This document shows positions 33,292 through 42,305 of a stretch of DNA of 46,233 bases, in pieces. The DNA comes from Variovorax gracilis (GTDB lineage: Bacteria; Pseudomonadota; Gammaproteobacteria; Burkholderiales; Burkholderiaceae_C): NCBI RefSeq assembly GCF_030317115.1, contig NZ_JASZYF010000039.1, forward strand, positions 1-46,233, given 5' to 3'. Each line of letters begins with the position of its first letter. The first letter of the stretch is position 1. Made by a program: the position numbers and the translations under genes. The notes under the pieces are model-generated. The model did no database searches. It was given only the letters and a program-made list of their open reading frames with translations, and was not told the origin of the DNA.

Positions 33292-33891
33292 TCAAGGTGC
33301 CGGCACGACGCTGTAGTACACGCCGTTGGCGCCGAAGGAGGGTCTGAACCACGAGGTGCCGACCTGGTAGTAGGTGACGCCTGCGCGATCCACATAGACC
33401 GCGCCCGTCGGCAGCGTGGAGAAGCTGGTGCCCAGCGGGTAGGCGGGAATCGTGTTGGCCTGGGCGACCGCGGCACCCGCCACCGCGCCCGCCGCGAGTC
33501 CGACGGCGGCGCCCGCCGCGACGGCAGCGCCGCAGTCGTAGCAGCCCGGGTGGTAGTAGGGCACGCCCACGGGCCGGTAGTAAGGCGCGTAGCCCCCGTA
33601 TCCGTAGCCCGGCGGGTGGTAGGTGGTGAAGCCGCCGGCGGTGGTGTGCACGGCTCCCATGCCGTAGGCGCCGGTGGTGGTTCCCCCGTAGCGGTTGGTA
33701 TGGCTGGTGCCGCCGTACCAGCTGTGCGTGGTGCTGCCGCCGTAGGCGTTGTCGTGGGTGAAGCCACCGAACCCGCCCGTCGTGTGGCCGCCCCAGCCGT
33801 TCGCACGCGCCCAGGCCGAGGCGGATGTATGGAATCCCGTGCCCAGCAGGGCCGCGGCGAGCAGGGGAAGGATGGCTTTCATCGTTTTCAT
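33292..33891 (-). CDS. Exported Gly/Tyr-rich glycine-zipper protein
   Basis: The 199-aa product starts at ATG 33891 with AAGGA at seven bases. A signal peptide (about 1-28) is followed by Gly/Thr/His/Tyr-rich repeats (GGTT, YGGST, YGYGGYAPYY), then a glycine zipper (AAVAAGAAVGLAAGAVAGAAV) able to insert in membranes, and a compact C-terminal domain with VYVDRAGVTYYQVGTSWF. Two cysteines (CYDC) precede the zipper. Such proteins occur in the outer membrane or periplasm; no specific function is known. Confidence 0.8.
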   Translation of the reverse strand: MKTMKAILPLLAAALLGTGFHTSASAWARANGWGGHTTGGFGGFTHDNAYGGSTTHSWYGGTSHTNRYGGTTTGAYGMGAVHTTAGGFTTYHPPGYGYGGYAPYYRPVGVPYYHPGCYDCGAAVAAGAAVGLAAGAVAGAAVAQANTIPAYPLGTSFSTLPTGAVYVDRAGVTYYQVGTSWFRPSFGANGVYYSVVPAP

Positions 33892-33911
33892 GTCGAGTCC
33901 TTCCGCGCGCC

Positions 33912-34760
33912 TCATGGCGCCTTGCTCGCCTTGACGCTGCGTGCCCGGGCGGCAGCCGGGGGCGCGGGCGGCGCGGCGAACGGAATCTTCCTCGCGTTGG
34001 CCGCATTGACCGATGCGAAGGCCTCCGCGGCCACGACGGGGTCGAGCTTCCAGTTCGACAGGTCGACCTGGTGGCGCAGCAGGAGCGGATCACCGCGATA
34101 GGTGGCACGCAACCGGCGCGGCAGCTTGTCGTCGGCGCCGATCCAGATCTGCATGAACAGCTCGTCGGTGACGACGGCGATCACGTCGGTCGTCGTGCCG
34201 CCGACCGCCTTCGAGTCGCCGACGTAGAAGGCCTTGGTCAGGCCCTCGGTGATGTTCTTGAAGGGGTCGGCGCCCAGCACATCGGCGAAGGGGAAGTAGA
34301 TCGCGGCATTCTTGAACGCCGCTTCCAGCACGGCATCGATGGTCGGTGGCGCGGGTGCCACGGCGACCAGATTCTCGGAAGGCGCGAAGGCAGTGAAGGT
34401 CTTGCCGTCGTAGTAGTACTCCGCCCGCTTGCCGTCGCCGCCCGTGATCACGCGCAGCTTGTTCGGCCGCTGCACCAGGACTTCGGAGGTCGTCGTGAAG
34501 GCCAGCGGCGGGCCGATGCTGGTGGGGCTCTCATAGGTCGCGACGGCGGTGAACGCCATCGACGACGACGCGGTGAGGGCGCTGCTCATCGCCCGCAGCA
34601 GTTCCATCGCCCTGGCTTCGAGCTGCGGCGCGGGCCTGGCTGCCTTGCTCTTCGGTGCGGAAGCGGCGGCAGGCGCGCGCTGGGCGCTCGCTTCGGCGAC
34701 GAAGGCCAGGCTCATGGCCACCAGCAAGGCCTTGGAGAGGATTTGGCATGGGCGATTCAC
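33912..34760 (-). CDS. DUF2092 domain protein (LolA-like fold)
   Basis: The 282-aa product has a signal peptide (cleaved near AEASAQ) and an Ala/Pro-rich linker. It carries DUF2092 features: SMAFTAVATYE, RPNKLRV, EYYYDGKTFTAFAPSEN and LPRRLRATYRG, a fold related to LolA-type lipid carriers. It ends in a basic Ala/Pro-rich tail. AGGAG precedes the ATG. A role in envelope lipid or hydrophobic ligand binding is possible but not shown. Confidence 0.85.
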   Translation of the reverse strand: MNRPCQILSKALLVAMSLAFVAEASAQRAPAAASAPKSKAARPAPQLEARAMELLRAMSSALTASSSMAFTAVATYESPTSIGPPLAFTTTSEVLVQRPNKLRVITGGDGKRAEYYYDGKTFTAFAPSENLVAVAPAPPTIDAVLEAAFKNAAIYFPFADVLGADPFKNITEGLTKAFYVGDSKAVGGTTTDVIAVVTDELFMQIWIGADDKLPRRLRATYRGDPLLLRHQVDLSNWKLDPVVAAEAFASVNAANARKIPFAAPPAPPAAARARSVKASKAP

Positions 34761-34796
34761 TGGGATCTCCTTCCGTCGCTGTACTTCGGCTCGTGG

Positions 34797-35210
34797 CTAG
34801 CGGCGGAAACCGATGAACGCAGGACCACCCCAACCGCCCCAGCCGCCCCAGTCCATGGAATCCATCTCGTTCATCTGCGCCGCCTCGAGGTTGTTGTTGC
34901 TCAACTGCTTGGCGACGCGCAGCCGCTGGTAGTCCTGGTATTGCGCAGGGCCGCCCACATAGGCCAGGTTGTTCATCGAGTCCGGCAGGACGTAGTAGGT
35001 GGAGCCCTGGTAGGTGACGGGGGAGACCTTGTCCTTGGGCAGCTTGGCGAGGATCGCCTGCTGATCCGGCTTCTTGGGCGTGATGACCTTGAAGCCGGCA
35101 GCGATCGCAAGGTTGTCGTTGTTGAGCGTGTCGGTAGTGGCACAGCCCGCGGCCAACGCGATCAGCGCGGCCGCGGCAACCTTCTTCGAGAGATCAGGCA
35201 GGTGCTTCAT
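34797..35210 (-). CDS. Small lipoprotein, 137 aa
   Basis: The 137-aa product has a lipobox (LAAGC, Cys23). The mature part holds VTYQGSTYYVLPDS, a helical QYQDYQRLRVAKQLSNNNLEAAQ segment, and a Trp/Gly-rich C-terminus (WGGWGGWGG) of unusual composition. It lies 12 bp after the preceding gene and 36 bp before the DUF2092 gene. Function unknown. Confidence 0.8.
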   Translation of the reverse strand: MKHLPDLSKKVAAAALIALAAGCATTDTLNNDNLAIAAGFKVITPKKPDQQAILAKLPKDKVSPVTYQGSTYYVLPDSMNNLAYVGGPAQYQDYQRLRVAKQLSNNNLEAAQMNEMDSMDWGGWGGWGGPAFIGFRR

Positions 35211-35222
35211 GGTCGTGCGGGC

Positions 35223-35546
35223 TTACTTGGCGCCGGGCATGTCGGGCGTGCCGCCCTGCCTCGATTGCTTCCTGTTGGGATGCTTTTCGTCCCGCGTGTC
35301 GACGCGTGCCTGACCGGCGGCGGCGGCCTTGCCTGTGCCGATGGCATCGTTCTCGGGCGACTTCGCCCAGTCGCCGGTCGGCTTCTTCACCTTGTCCTGC
35401 GGGCGCGCATTGGCCTTGTCCTGCGCGCGTTGCTGCGGCTTGCTGTTGGTGATCACCTGTTCCTGCGACGTCGTGCCCGGCGGGTTTTGCGCGTAGGCGC
35501 CGGCGGCGAACAGGCCGGCGATCATGGCTGCGAGAAGTTTGCTCAT
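35223..35546 (-). CDS. Small exported basic protein, 107 aa
   Basis: The 107-aa product has a signal peptide (MSKLLAAMIAGLFAAGAYAQ). The mature part is hydrophilic, rich in Gln, Lys and Asp and probably disordered. AGGAA precedes the ATG. It is the first gene of the minus-strand envelope run ending at the arylsulfatase and barrel genes. No family recognised. Confidence 0.75.
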   Translation of the reverse strand: MSKLLAAMIAGLFAAGAYAQNPPGTTSQEQVITNSKPQQRAQDKANARPQDKVKKPTGDWAKSPENDAIGTGKAAAAGQARVDTRDEKHPNRKQSRQGGTPDMPGAK

Positions 35547-35959
35547 TTGCGTGTTCCTCGGTGAATGAATTGAAGCGCCTCTTTGGCCGTGGAGAGATCC
35601 CTTTCAGGGGTCCGGCCCCCAGGGGCGTTGCCTTGCGCCAGTTCGGTACATGCGCGATGGCCTGGCGGAAATCATTCTGGAAGCGGCACTGCGGCAAATC
35701 CAGACGAGCGGCCACCTATCCCACGTACGTGGCCTACGTAGCTACCGGGATTTGCCGCCGGAGCCGCCGGTTCCAGAATCGCGGTCGAGCGGGCGCACGT
35801 CGCGCGTGCCCCGAAAGAGCTCCCCGCCTCCGGCCACCTCCAGGTCCAGGAACAGCGATGGGCGCTGTCGCGGCAGCGCGCGCCTGGCGACGGCAGCGAA
35901 GTGATCGGACAATTCGTGTCCATGCGGCCCGAACACCCTGGGTCCGAGGAGGCATCCCC
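35547..35959. other. Divergent intergenic region, 413 bp
   Basis: Between the envelope operon (minus) and the solute-binding gene (plus). I see no credible gene; reading frames here have shadow-like composition. It contains a long nested inverted repeat at 35691-35758. Confidence 0.55.
35691..35758. repeat. Long nested inverted repeat
   Basis: Perfect 11-bp arms GCGGCAAATCC (35691-35701) and GGATTTGCCGC (35748-35758) enclose 46 bases. Inside is a second hairpin, GGCCAC-N13-GTGGCC (35710-35734), and the palindromic string ACGTACGT. No coding gene covers it. It could be a structured RNA, a protein site or the remnant of a small palindromic mobile element. Confidence 0.5.
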
Positions 35960-36715
35960 ATGAGCACCGATCGCGAAGTCATCCAGGCCCTCACGCCCAG
36001 GGGCGTGCTGCGCGCGTCCATCAACCTGGGCAATCCCATCCTCGCCAACACCGACAAGGCGACAGGCCAACCGGCGGGCGTTTCGATCGACTTGGCGCGC
36101 GCGTTCGCGCAACGCCTGGGCGTCGGCGTCGACTTCGTCGTCTTCGACTCGGCCGGCAAGTCGGTGCAGGCGGTGGCCAACGACGAGGCCGACATCGGGT
36201 TCTTCGCCATCGATCCGGTCCGTGGCGCGGAGATCGCCTTCAGCGCCGCCTACTTGCTGATCGAGGGCAGCTACCTCGTCAGGGACAAGTCCCCGTTGCA
36301 GGACAACGAGGAAGTGGATCGCGAAGGCTGCCTGGTCGCGGTGGGCAAGGGAAGTGCCTATGACCTCTTCCTCACGCGCGAACTCAAGCAGGCGCACATC
36401 GTCCGGGCACCGACCTCGCCCACGGTCGTCCAGACCTTCATCGAGCAGCAACTGGACGTGGCGGCGGGCGTGAAGCAGCAGTTGGAATCGGATTGCCGCA
36501 AGCACGCCGGACTCCGCCTGTTGCCCGGGCGCTTCATGGTGATCCAGCAAGCCATGGGCGTGCCCAAGGCAAGAGGCGCCGGCGCCGCACTCGAACTCCG
36601 TGCATTCGTCGAAGAGATGAAGGCCAGCGGCTTCATCGCCGACGCCTTGCAGCGCCACGGCATCGAGGGCGCGTCCGTGGCGCCGGCTGCCTCCGCAGAC
36701 CCTGCGCAGGGCTAG
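35960..36715 (+). CDS. Leaderless family-3 solute-binding domain protein
   Basis: The 251-aa product starts at ATG 35960 after a strong GAGGAGG ribosome site. The bacterial extracellular solute-binding family-3 fold is shown by LRASINLGNPI, PAGVSIDLARAFAQRLGV, NDEADIGFFAIDPVR and a lobe ending in FVEEMKASGFIADAL. There is no signal peptide, so it should remain in the cytoplasm. No permease is adjacent. Its stop overlaps that of the histidine kinase gene, which runs the other way. It may be a cytoplasmic sensor or enzyme-like binding protein, or use an unnoticed export route. Confidence 0.85.
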   Translation: MSTDREVIQALTPRGVLRASINLGNPILANTDKATGQPAGVSIDLARAFAQRLGVGVDFVVFDSAGKSVQAVANDEADIGFFAIDPVRGAEIAFSAAYLLIEGSYLVRDKSPLQDNEEVDREGCLVAVGKGSAYDLFLTRELKQAHIVRAPTSPTVVQTFIEQQLDVAAGVKQQLESDCRKHAGLRLLPGRFMVIQQAMGVPKARGAGAALELRAFVEEMKASGFIADALQRHGIEGASVAPAASADPAQG

Positions 36716-38589
36716 TGCACCGCGCGCGTCGGGAGCGTGAGGAAGAACCTGGCGCCTCCTTCGGGGTTGCGGGCCGCCCACAGCGAACCGCCATTGGCCT
36801 CCGCCAGACGTCGACAGATCGGAAGGCCGACGCCGAGGCCTGTTGACTTGGTCGAATAGAAGGCCTCGAAGACGCGTTCGATCTCGTCCTCGGGAATGCC
36901 GACGCCGCTGTCGGCGACGCTGACGAGCACGGCGCGATCGTCGTGCAGGGAGGCCTCGACCACGATCTCTCTTCGCCGCGCGTCCGCATGCATGTCGATC
37001 GCCTCGATGGCGTTGCGCAGCAGGTTGAGGATCACCTGCTGGATATGCACTTCATCGGCGCGCACCTCCGGCAGGTCTTCCGCGGCATGCGAGCGGATGG
37101 AGATCCGGCGGCCGATGCAATCCAGCCGCACTGCCTCGATGCACTCGCCGATCATGCGCATGACGCCGAAGCTCGACGTGTGGAGCTCGGGGTCCTGGAC
37201 CACGCCGCGCATTCGCAGCACGATCTCGCTGGCGCGCGTGACCTGGCCGATGATCTTCTCGGCCAGGTCGCTGACCCGTTGCAGGTCCGCCGTCCCTTCG
37301 CCCAGGCGCCGAAGTGCGGCCAGGGCGTAGTTCTCGATCGCCCCCACCGGCTGCTTGAGCTCGTGGGACAGCGCCAGCGACATCTCGCCGATGGTGTCCA
37401 GGCGCACCAGGAGCGCGAGCCGCTCCCGCCACAGCGCCGCCTCATCGTTCGCGGCGCGGCCTCGCTCCTCGATCACGCGGCGTGCATGCACATGCGCGAA
37501 GACCTCGGCGAGCAGGCTCGTGCCGGGCAGGAGCGCCTCCGGCCACTCGCGTTCCATCAGGATGCTGGCCATCACCAGGGCGGCGGTCGTCTGCCCGGCG
37601 GCGGAGATCGGCATGGCGAAGATCGAGCGGATGCCGTGGCGCATGAGCGTGGCGCGATCCGTCTGCGCGTCCGCCGGCAGATCCTCCACGCGGTGAAGCC
37701 GCACGACCTCGCCGCCCAGCACCCGGGCATGGAGCCACGGCAGGTGCTGGATGAAGTCGGCCGTGCGACGCGCCAGGAAGCCTTGCGCCAGCCAATGCCC
37801 TGTTTCGGCGAGTTCGCTGCCTGTGCCCACTCCCTGCCAGATCCCCACGTACTCGACGCCCGCGAACTCGGCGATCTGCCGCAGGCCCGCCTCGATCGTC
37901 TCGCTGCCGGGTCGCTCCGCCAGCGCAAGCGATGCGAGCGTCGAGCTCGCCACCCGCTCCAGGCCCATCGCCAGGTCCAGTTCTTCCTTCGCCAGCTTGC
38001 GGGCCAGTGCGCTGGCAAAGATGTCGCCCAGGAGGCGCATCCTGGACAGGATGTCGGGCGTCCAGTGGCGCTCCTGCCGAACGCAGCCGAAGCTCAGTCC
38101 ACCGTAGAGTTGCCCGCCCACGACGATGGGCATGTTCACGTGCGATTTCAGCCCCATGAGCTGGTACGACATCTTGTCGATGTGCGCCTCGGGGGGCAGG
38201 TCGGCCAGGCAATCGAAGACGACCGGCTTCCGGGCACGCGCCATGGCGATGGACCACGGCGAATCCTCGCTGACGAACCGCCTTCGGACCGGAGAAACCC
38301 CTTCGACCGCCCACGAGTAGGCTGCCTCGAACAAGCCCAGGTTCGGAACCAGGCGCGTCAGCGTGGACCGGTCGATATGGAGTGCCTTGACGACTTGCGA
38401 GAGGCTCTCGCCGATGGCGTCCTCGATCTCGGACACCGGCAGGTTGATGAACCGGACCGACAACTGCAGCAGCAGCCGCTCGAACCCCAGCAGATCGGCA
38501 GCGGAAAGAGGCGAGGACTCGTCTCCGCTGGATTCAGGATCCTGGGTCCGCCGCATGGAGGAATCGAGGGTGGAAGACGCCGCGAGCAT
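36712..38589 (-). CDS. GAF-domain sensor histidine kinase, soluble
   Basis: The 625-aa product has two GAF-like domains: about 35-200 (with LMGLKSHVNMPIVVGGQLYGGLSFG) and about 210-375 (with HGIRSIFAMPISAAGQTTAALVMAS). The HisKA domain follows (MSLALSHELKQPVGAIENYA, phosphoacceptor His409). The ATPase has NLLRNAIEAI, VADSGVGIPEDEI and STGLGVGLPI. No membrane segments, so it is a cytoplasmic kinase. No response regulator is encoded nearby; it is an orphan. The signal is unknown; GAF domains bind small molecules or haem. Confidence 0.93.
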   Translation of the reverse strand: MLAASSTLDSSMRRTQDPESSGDESSPLSAADLLGFERLLLQLSVRFINLPVSEIEDAIGESLSQVVKALHIDRSTLTRLVPNLGLFEAAYSWAVEGVSPVRRRFVSEDSPWSIAMARARKPVVFDCLADLPPEAHIDKMSYQLMGLKSHVNMPIVVGGQLYGGLSFGCVRQERHWTPDILSRMRLLGDIFASALARKLAKEELDLAMGLERVASSTLASLALAERPGSETIEAGLRQIAEFAGVEYVGIWQGVGTGSELAETGHWLAQGFLARRTADFIQHLPWLHARVLGGEVVRLHRVEDLPADAQTDRATLMRHGIRSIFAMPISAAGQTTAALVMASILMEREWPEALLPGTSLLAEVFAHVHARRVIEERGRAANDEAALWRERLALLVRLDTIGEMSLALSHELKQPVGAIENYALAALRRLGEGTADLQRVSDLAEKIIGQVTRASEIVLRMRGVVQDPELHTSSFGVMRMIGECIEAVRLDCIGRRISIRSHAAEDLPEVRADEVHIQQVILNLLRNAIEAIDMHADARRREIVVEASLHDDRAVLVSVADSGVGIPEDEIERVFEAFYSTKSTGLGVGLPICRRLAEANGGSLWAARNPEGGARFFLTLPTRAVH

Positions 38590-38702
38590 ACCGCTCGGGT
38601 CCCCCGGCAGGAAGCCCGCGGCGCATGCCCATTGGCATATTCCAGTCGCGGCGCGTCCTGCGTATGCTGGCCCGCCGCCAGCTCCGGCCGAGGAGGTGAT
38701 GC

Positions 38703-39680
38703 ATGCGCGTGTCCAGAAGAATGCTGGTATCCGCCCTTGTGATCCATGCGGGTGCGAGAGGCTGGGCCGAAGCCATTGCCCAGGTCGGCGGCACGGAGCC
38801 CGCCAGGCTGCTCATTTCGCTGGGTGATGGCGCCACCCACGCTGTGGCACGGCAACTTGCCGAGGGCGCCCGGGTGCGGATGAACCGTCCCGTGGTCGTC
38901 GAGGAAAGGCTGGGCGCGAGCGGACGCATCGCGGCGGTCATCCTGAAGAATGCGCCGGCCGACGGCTCGACGGTGGCGCTGCTGCCGATCGTCGTGCCCG
39001 TGCTGGCGCCCTTGGTGTTCAAGGACGTGAACTACGACCCGATCAGGGATTTCGTGCCGGTCTGCCAGGTCGCCACCTATGCCTATGGCCTCGCCGTACC
39101 CGCCAACCATCCGGCCCGGACGATGCCGGAATTCATCCAGTGGGCGAAGGCGAATCCCGGCAAGTCCTTCTTCGGCACTGGCGCCGCCGGGAGCCTGCCC
39201 CATTTCCTGGGCCTGGTGATCGTGAAGGAGACCGGCGTCGAGATGACGCATGTCGGCTACAAGGGCGGCAATGCCATGGCATTGGAGCTGGCCGGAGGAA
39301 CCATCCCCGCCGGCATTGGAGGCTTGTCGGACTTCATCGAATTCCACAAGGCGGGACGGATCCGCGTCCTTGCCACGTCGGATTCGAAGCGCATCGAGCA
39401 GTTGCCCGATGTCCCGACCTTCAGCGAGCAGGGCCTGCCCGGCATCGTGGCCCGGGGATGGACGGGCGTCTTCGCGCCCGCGCGGACGCCAGCGCCGATC
39501 GTCGACCAGTGGAACGCCGCCCTCGTCGGCGCCGTTCGCGCTCCGGAGTTGAGGGACCTCCTGATCTCCTTCGGCCTGGCGCCGACCGGCACGTCCCAGC
39601 GCGAGTTCGGCGACATCCTGGCCGCCGACATTGCACGCTGGGGGCCGATCGTGAAGGCGTCCGGGTTCCGCGGCGATTGA
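38703..39680 (+). CDS. Bug-family tripartite tricarboxylate transporter binding protein
   Basis: The 325-aa product has an RR-containing signal peptide. The Bug features are VVVEERLGASGRIAAVILKNAPADG, NYDPIRDFVPVCQVATY, MPEFIQWAKANPGKSFFGTG, HVGYKGGNAMALELAGG and LPDVPTFSEQGLPGI. It should bind a carboxylated ligand in the periplasm. No TctA/TctB genes are adjacent, as is typical for the many orphan Bug proteins of Burkholderiales. The next gene encodes a sulfatase, 69 bp downstream and possibly cotranscribed. Confidence 0.9.
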   Translation: MRVSRRMLVSALVIHAGARGWAEAIAQVGGTEPARLLISLGDGATHAVARQLAEGARVRMNRPVVVEERLGASGRIAAVILKNAPADGSTVALLPIVVPVLAPLVFKDVNYDPIRDFVPVCQVATYAYGLAVPANHPARTMPEFIQWAKANPGKSFFGTGAAGSLPHFLGLVIVKETGVEMTHVGYKGGNAMALELAGGTIPAGIGGLSDFIEFHKAGRIRVLATSDSKRIEQLPDVPTFSEQGLPGIVARGWTGVFAPARTPAPIVDQWNAALVGAVRAPELRDLLISFGLAPTGTSQREFGDILAADIARWGPIVKASGFRGD

Positions 39681-39749
39681 TCGGCCGGCAGTGGCACACC
39701 GGAAGCGTTCGGAGTACGCTCCTCGCCCGGTTTCACCGAGGAGGCGCTC

Positions 39750-42125
39750 ATGAACAGTCAAGACAAGCCGATTCGTACGCATCTCCCGATGCGAAACACA
39801 TCGAGGCCCAGGCTCATCACCTACGACGCCAAGGACCCCGACACGCACTTTCCGCCGATCGACCAGCTTCGCCCGCCCAAGGGCGCGCCCAACGTGCTGA
39901 TCATCCTCATCGACGACGCCGGCTTCGGTTCGAGCAGTGCGTTCGGCGGCCCCTGCCAGACTCCGAACGCGGAGAAGCTCGCGGCGGGCGGGCTGAAGTT
40001 CAACCGCTTCCACACCACCGCGCTCTGCTCGCCGACACGCCAGGCGCTCCTGACCGGCCGCAACCACCACTCCTGCGGCATGGGCGGCATCACCGAGATC
40101 GCCACCGGCGCGCCGGGCTACAGCTCGGTCCTGCCCAACTCCATGTCGCCGCTGGCGCGGACCCTCAAGCTCAACGGCTACTCCACGGCCCAGTTCGGCA
40201 AGTGCCACGAGGTGCCGGTATGGGAGACCAGTTCGGTCGGGCCCTTCGATGCCTGGCCCACGGGCGGCGGCGGCTTCGAGTACTTCTACGGCTTCATCGG
40301 CGGCGAGGCGAACCAGTGGTATCCCACCCTGTATGAAGGGACCACGCCGGTCGAGCCGAAGAAGACGCCCGAGCAGGGATACCACCTGATGGAGGACATG
40401 ACCGACAAGGCCATCGCGTGGATCGGCCAGCAGAAGGCCCTGGCACCGGACAAGCCCTTCTTCGCCTACTTCGCGCCCGGTGCGACGCACGCGCCCCACC
40501 ACGTGCCGAAGGAATGGGCCGACAAGTACAAGGGCAAGTTCGACGGCGGCTGGGACCAGCTCCGCGTGGAGACCCTGGCCCGCCAGAAGGCGCTGGGCGT
40601 GGTGCCGGAAGACTGCGAGCTGACCCCGCGCCACGAGGAGATCCCGGCGTGGGACGCCATGCCGGAGGCGCTCAAGCCCATCCTGCGCCGGCAGATGGAG
40701 GTCTACGCGGGCTTCATGGAGTACACCGACCATCACGTCGGCCGCCTGCTGGATCAACTCGGGAACCTGAAGATCCTCGATGACACGCTCGTGTACTACA
40801 TCGTCGGCGACAACGGCGCATCCGCCGAGGGCACGCTGAACGGCGCATACAACGAGATGGCCAACTTCAACGGCCTGGCGGCGCTGGAGACGCCCGAGTT
40901 CCTCATGGAGCGGTACGACAAGCTCGGCGGGCCGGAGTCGTACAACCACTATGCAGTGGGCTGGGCCCATGCGATGAACACGCCGTATCAGTGGACCAAG
41001 CAGGTCGCCTCCCACTGGGGCGGCACACGCAACGGCACGATCGTCCACTGGCCAAGCCACATCGAGGGCAAGGGGGAGTTGCGCTCGCAGTTCCATCACG
41101 TGATTGACATCGCGCCGACGATCCTCGAAGCGGCAGGCTTGCCCGAGCCGGCTTCGGTCAATGGCGTGGCGCAGGATCCGCTGGAAGGCGTCAGCATGCT
41201 CTACACATTCAACGACGCGAGCGCGGCGGAACGTCACGAGACGCAGTACTTCGAGATGTTCGGCAATCGCGGCATTTATCACAAGGGCTGGACCGCGGTC
41301 ACCAAGCATGGGACGCCGTGGATCCTCGTAGGGCGCAAGACCGTCCCGTTCGACGACGATGTCTGGGAGCTCTACGACACCACCAAGGACTGGAGCCAGG
41401 CCAAGGATCTGTCGAAGCAGATGCCGGAGAAGCTTCACGAGTTGCAGCGCTTGTGGCTGATCGAGGCGGCGCGCTACAAGGTGCTGCCGCTGGACGACCG
41501 GGTCGTCGAGAAGATGAACCCGGACACGGCCGGACGGCCGGTGCTGATCAAGGGAACGAGCCAACTCCTGTTCGGCGGAATGGGGCGGCTGTCGGAGAAC
41601 TGCGTCCTGAGCATCAAGAACAAGTCGCACTCGGTCACCGCCGAGATCGACGTGCCAGCTTCGGGCGCGCAGGGCGTGATCATCGCGCAGGGCGCGAACA
41701 TCGGCGGCTGGAGCCTCTACGCCCTCAACGGCAAGCTCAAGTATTGCTACAACGTGGCGGGCGTGAACCACTACTTCGTCGAAGCCTCGGAGACGCTTCC
41801 ACAAGGCGAGCACCAGGTGCGCATGGAGTTCGCGTACGCCGGCGGCGGTCTGGGCAAGGGTGGGCAGGTGACGCTGTTCGTCGACGGCAAGCAGGTCGGC
41901 GAAGGGTCCGTACCGATGACGCAGGCCATGGTGTTCTCCGCCGACGATGGCTGCGACGTGGGCCAGGACACCGGCGCACCTGTGTCACCGGACTACGGCC
42001 CCCTGGGCAACGAGTTCAACGGTCGCGTCAGGGGAGTGCTGCTCGCCATCGGCGACGCCGCGGACAGCGCGGACCACCTGGTCTCGCCCGACGAAGCGAT
42101 CCGCATCGCGATGGCGCGGCAGTAG
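39750..42125 (+). CDS. Arylsulfatase (type I, CxPxR signature), long form
   Basis: The 791-aa product carries N-terminal PNVLIILIDDAGFG and the activation motif CSPTRQALLTGRNHH (Cys93 becomes formylglycine). Length beyond about 560 residues adds a C-terminal beta-rich domain (VTAEIDVPASGAQGVIIAQG, GEHQVRMEFAYAGG) as in the long arylsulfatases of actinobacteria and Burkholderiales. No signal peptide. GAGGAGG precedes the ATG. A formylglycine-generating enzyme must be encoded elsewhere. Substrate unknown. Confidence 0.93.
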   Translation: MNSQDKPIRTHLPMRNTSRPRLITYDAKDPDTHFPPIDQLRPPKGAPNVLIILIDDAGFGSSSAFGGPCQTPNAEKLAAGGLKFNRFHTTALCSPTRQALLTGRNHHSCGMGGITEIATGAPGYSSVLPNSMSPLARTLKLNGYSTAQFGKCHEVPVWETSSVGPFDAWPTGGGGFEYFYGFIGGEANQWYPTLYEGTTPVEPKKTPEQGYHLMEDMTDKAIAWIGQQKALAPDKPFFAYFAPGATHAPHHVPKEWADKYKGKFDGGWDQLRVETLARQKALGVVPEDCELTPRHEEIPAWDAMPEALKPILRRQMEVYAGFMEYTDHHVGRLLDQLGNLKILDDTLVYYIVGDNGASAEGTLNGAYNEMANFNGLAALETPEFLMERYDKLGGPESYNHYAVGWAHAMNTPYQWTKQVASHWGGTRNGTIVHWPSHIEGKGELRSQFHHVIDIAPTILEAAGLPEPASVNGVAQDPLEGVSMLYTFNDASAAERHETQYFEMFGNRGIYHKGWTAVTKHGTPWILVGRKTVPFDDDVWELYDTTKDWSQAKDLSKQMPEKLHELQRLWLIEAARYKVLPLDDRVVEKMNPDTAGRPVLIKGTSQLLFGGMGRLSENCVLSIKNKSHSVTAEIDVPASGAQGVIIAQGANIGGWSLYALNGKLKYCYNVAGVNHYFVEASETLPQGEHQVRMEFAYAGGGLGKGGQVTLFVDGKQVGEGSVPMTQAMVFSADDGCDVGQDTGAPVSPDYGPLGNEFNGRVRGVLLAIGDAADSADHLVSPDEAIRIAMARQ

Positions 42126-42152
42126 CTGCGTCGGTTGCGGCCCCGCCTCTCC

Positions 42153-42184
42153 GCGCTGCATCTGCGCGCTGCATCTGCGCGCTG
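42153..42184 (+). repeat. Short tandem repeat, 13-bp unit GCGCTGCATCTGC x 2.5
   Basis: Two exact copies (42153-42165 and 42166-42178) and a partial third, 28 bases after the sulfatase stop, non-coding. Possibly slippage-derived. Confidence 0.5.
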
Positions 42185-42305
42185 TGCGGAGCCGCGCATC
42201 TTGCGCGTCGCTTTTGAGTCGACCGGGTGATTTCCCGGCGCCGCGCTTGCGCCATTCCAATCGAGGGATCAGAGTGCCGGTCCCACCCTCTTTCCGGAGA
42301 ATCCG

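Noticed and set aside
38358..41813. Very long minus-strand open frame (1151 codons)
   Set aside because: Antisense to the Bug protein and the long arylsulfatase and part of the kinase in another frame; no recognisable domain.
42223..42238. CCGGG-N6-CCCGG as a terminator of the long sulfatase
   Set aside because: Only a 5-bp stem, no T-run, and about 100 bases from the stop; too common in GC-rich DNA.
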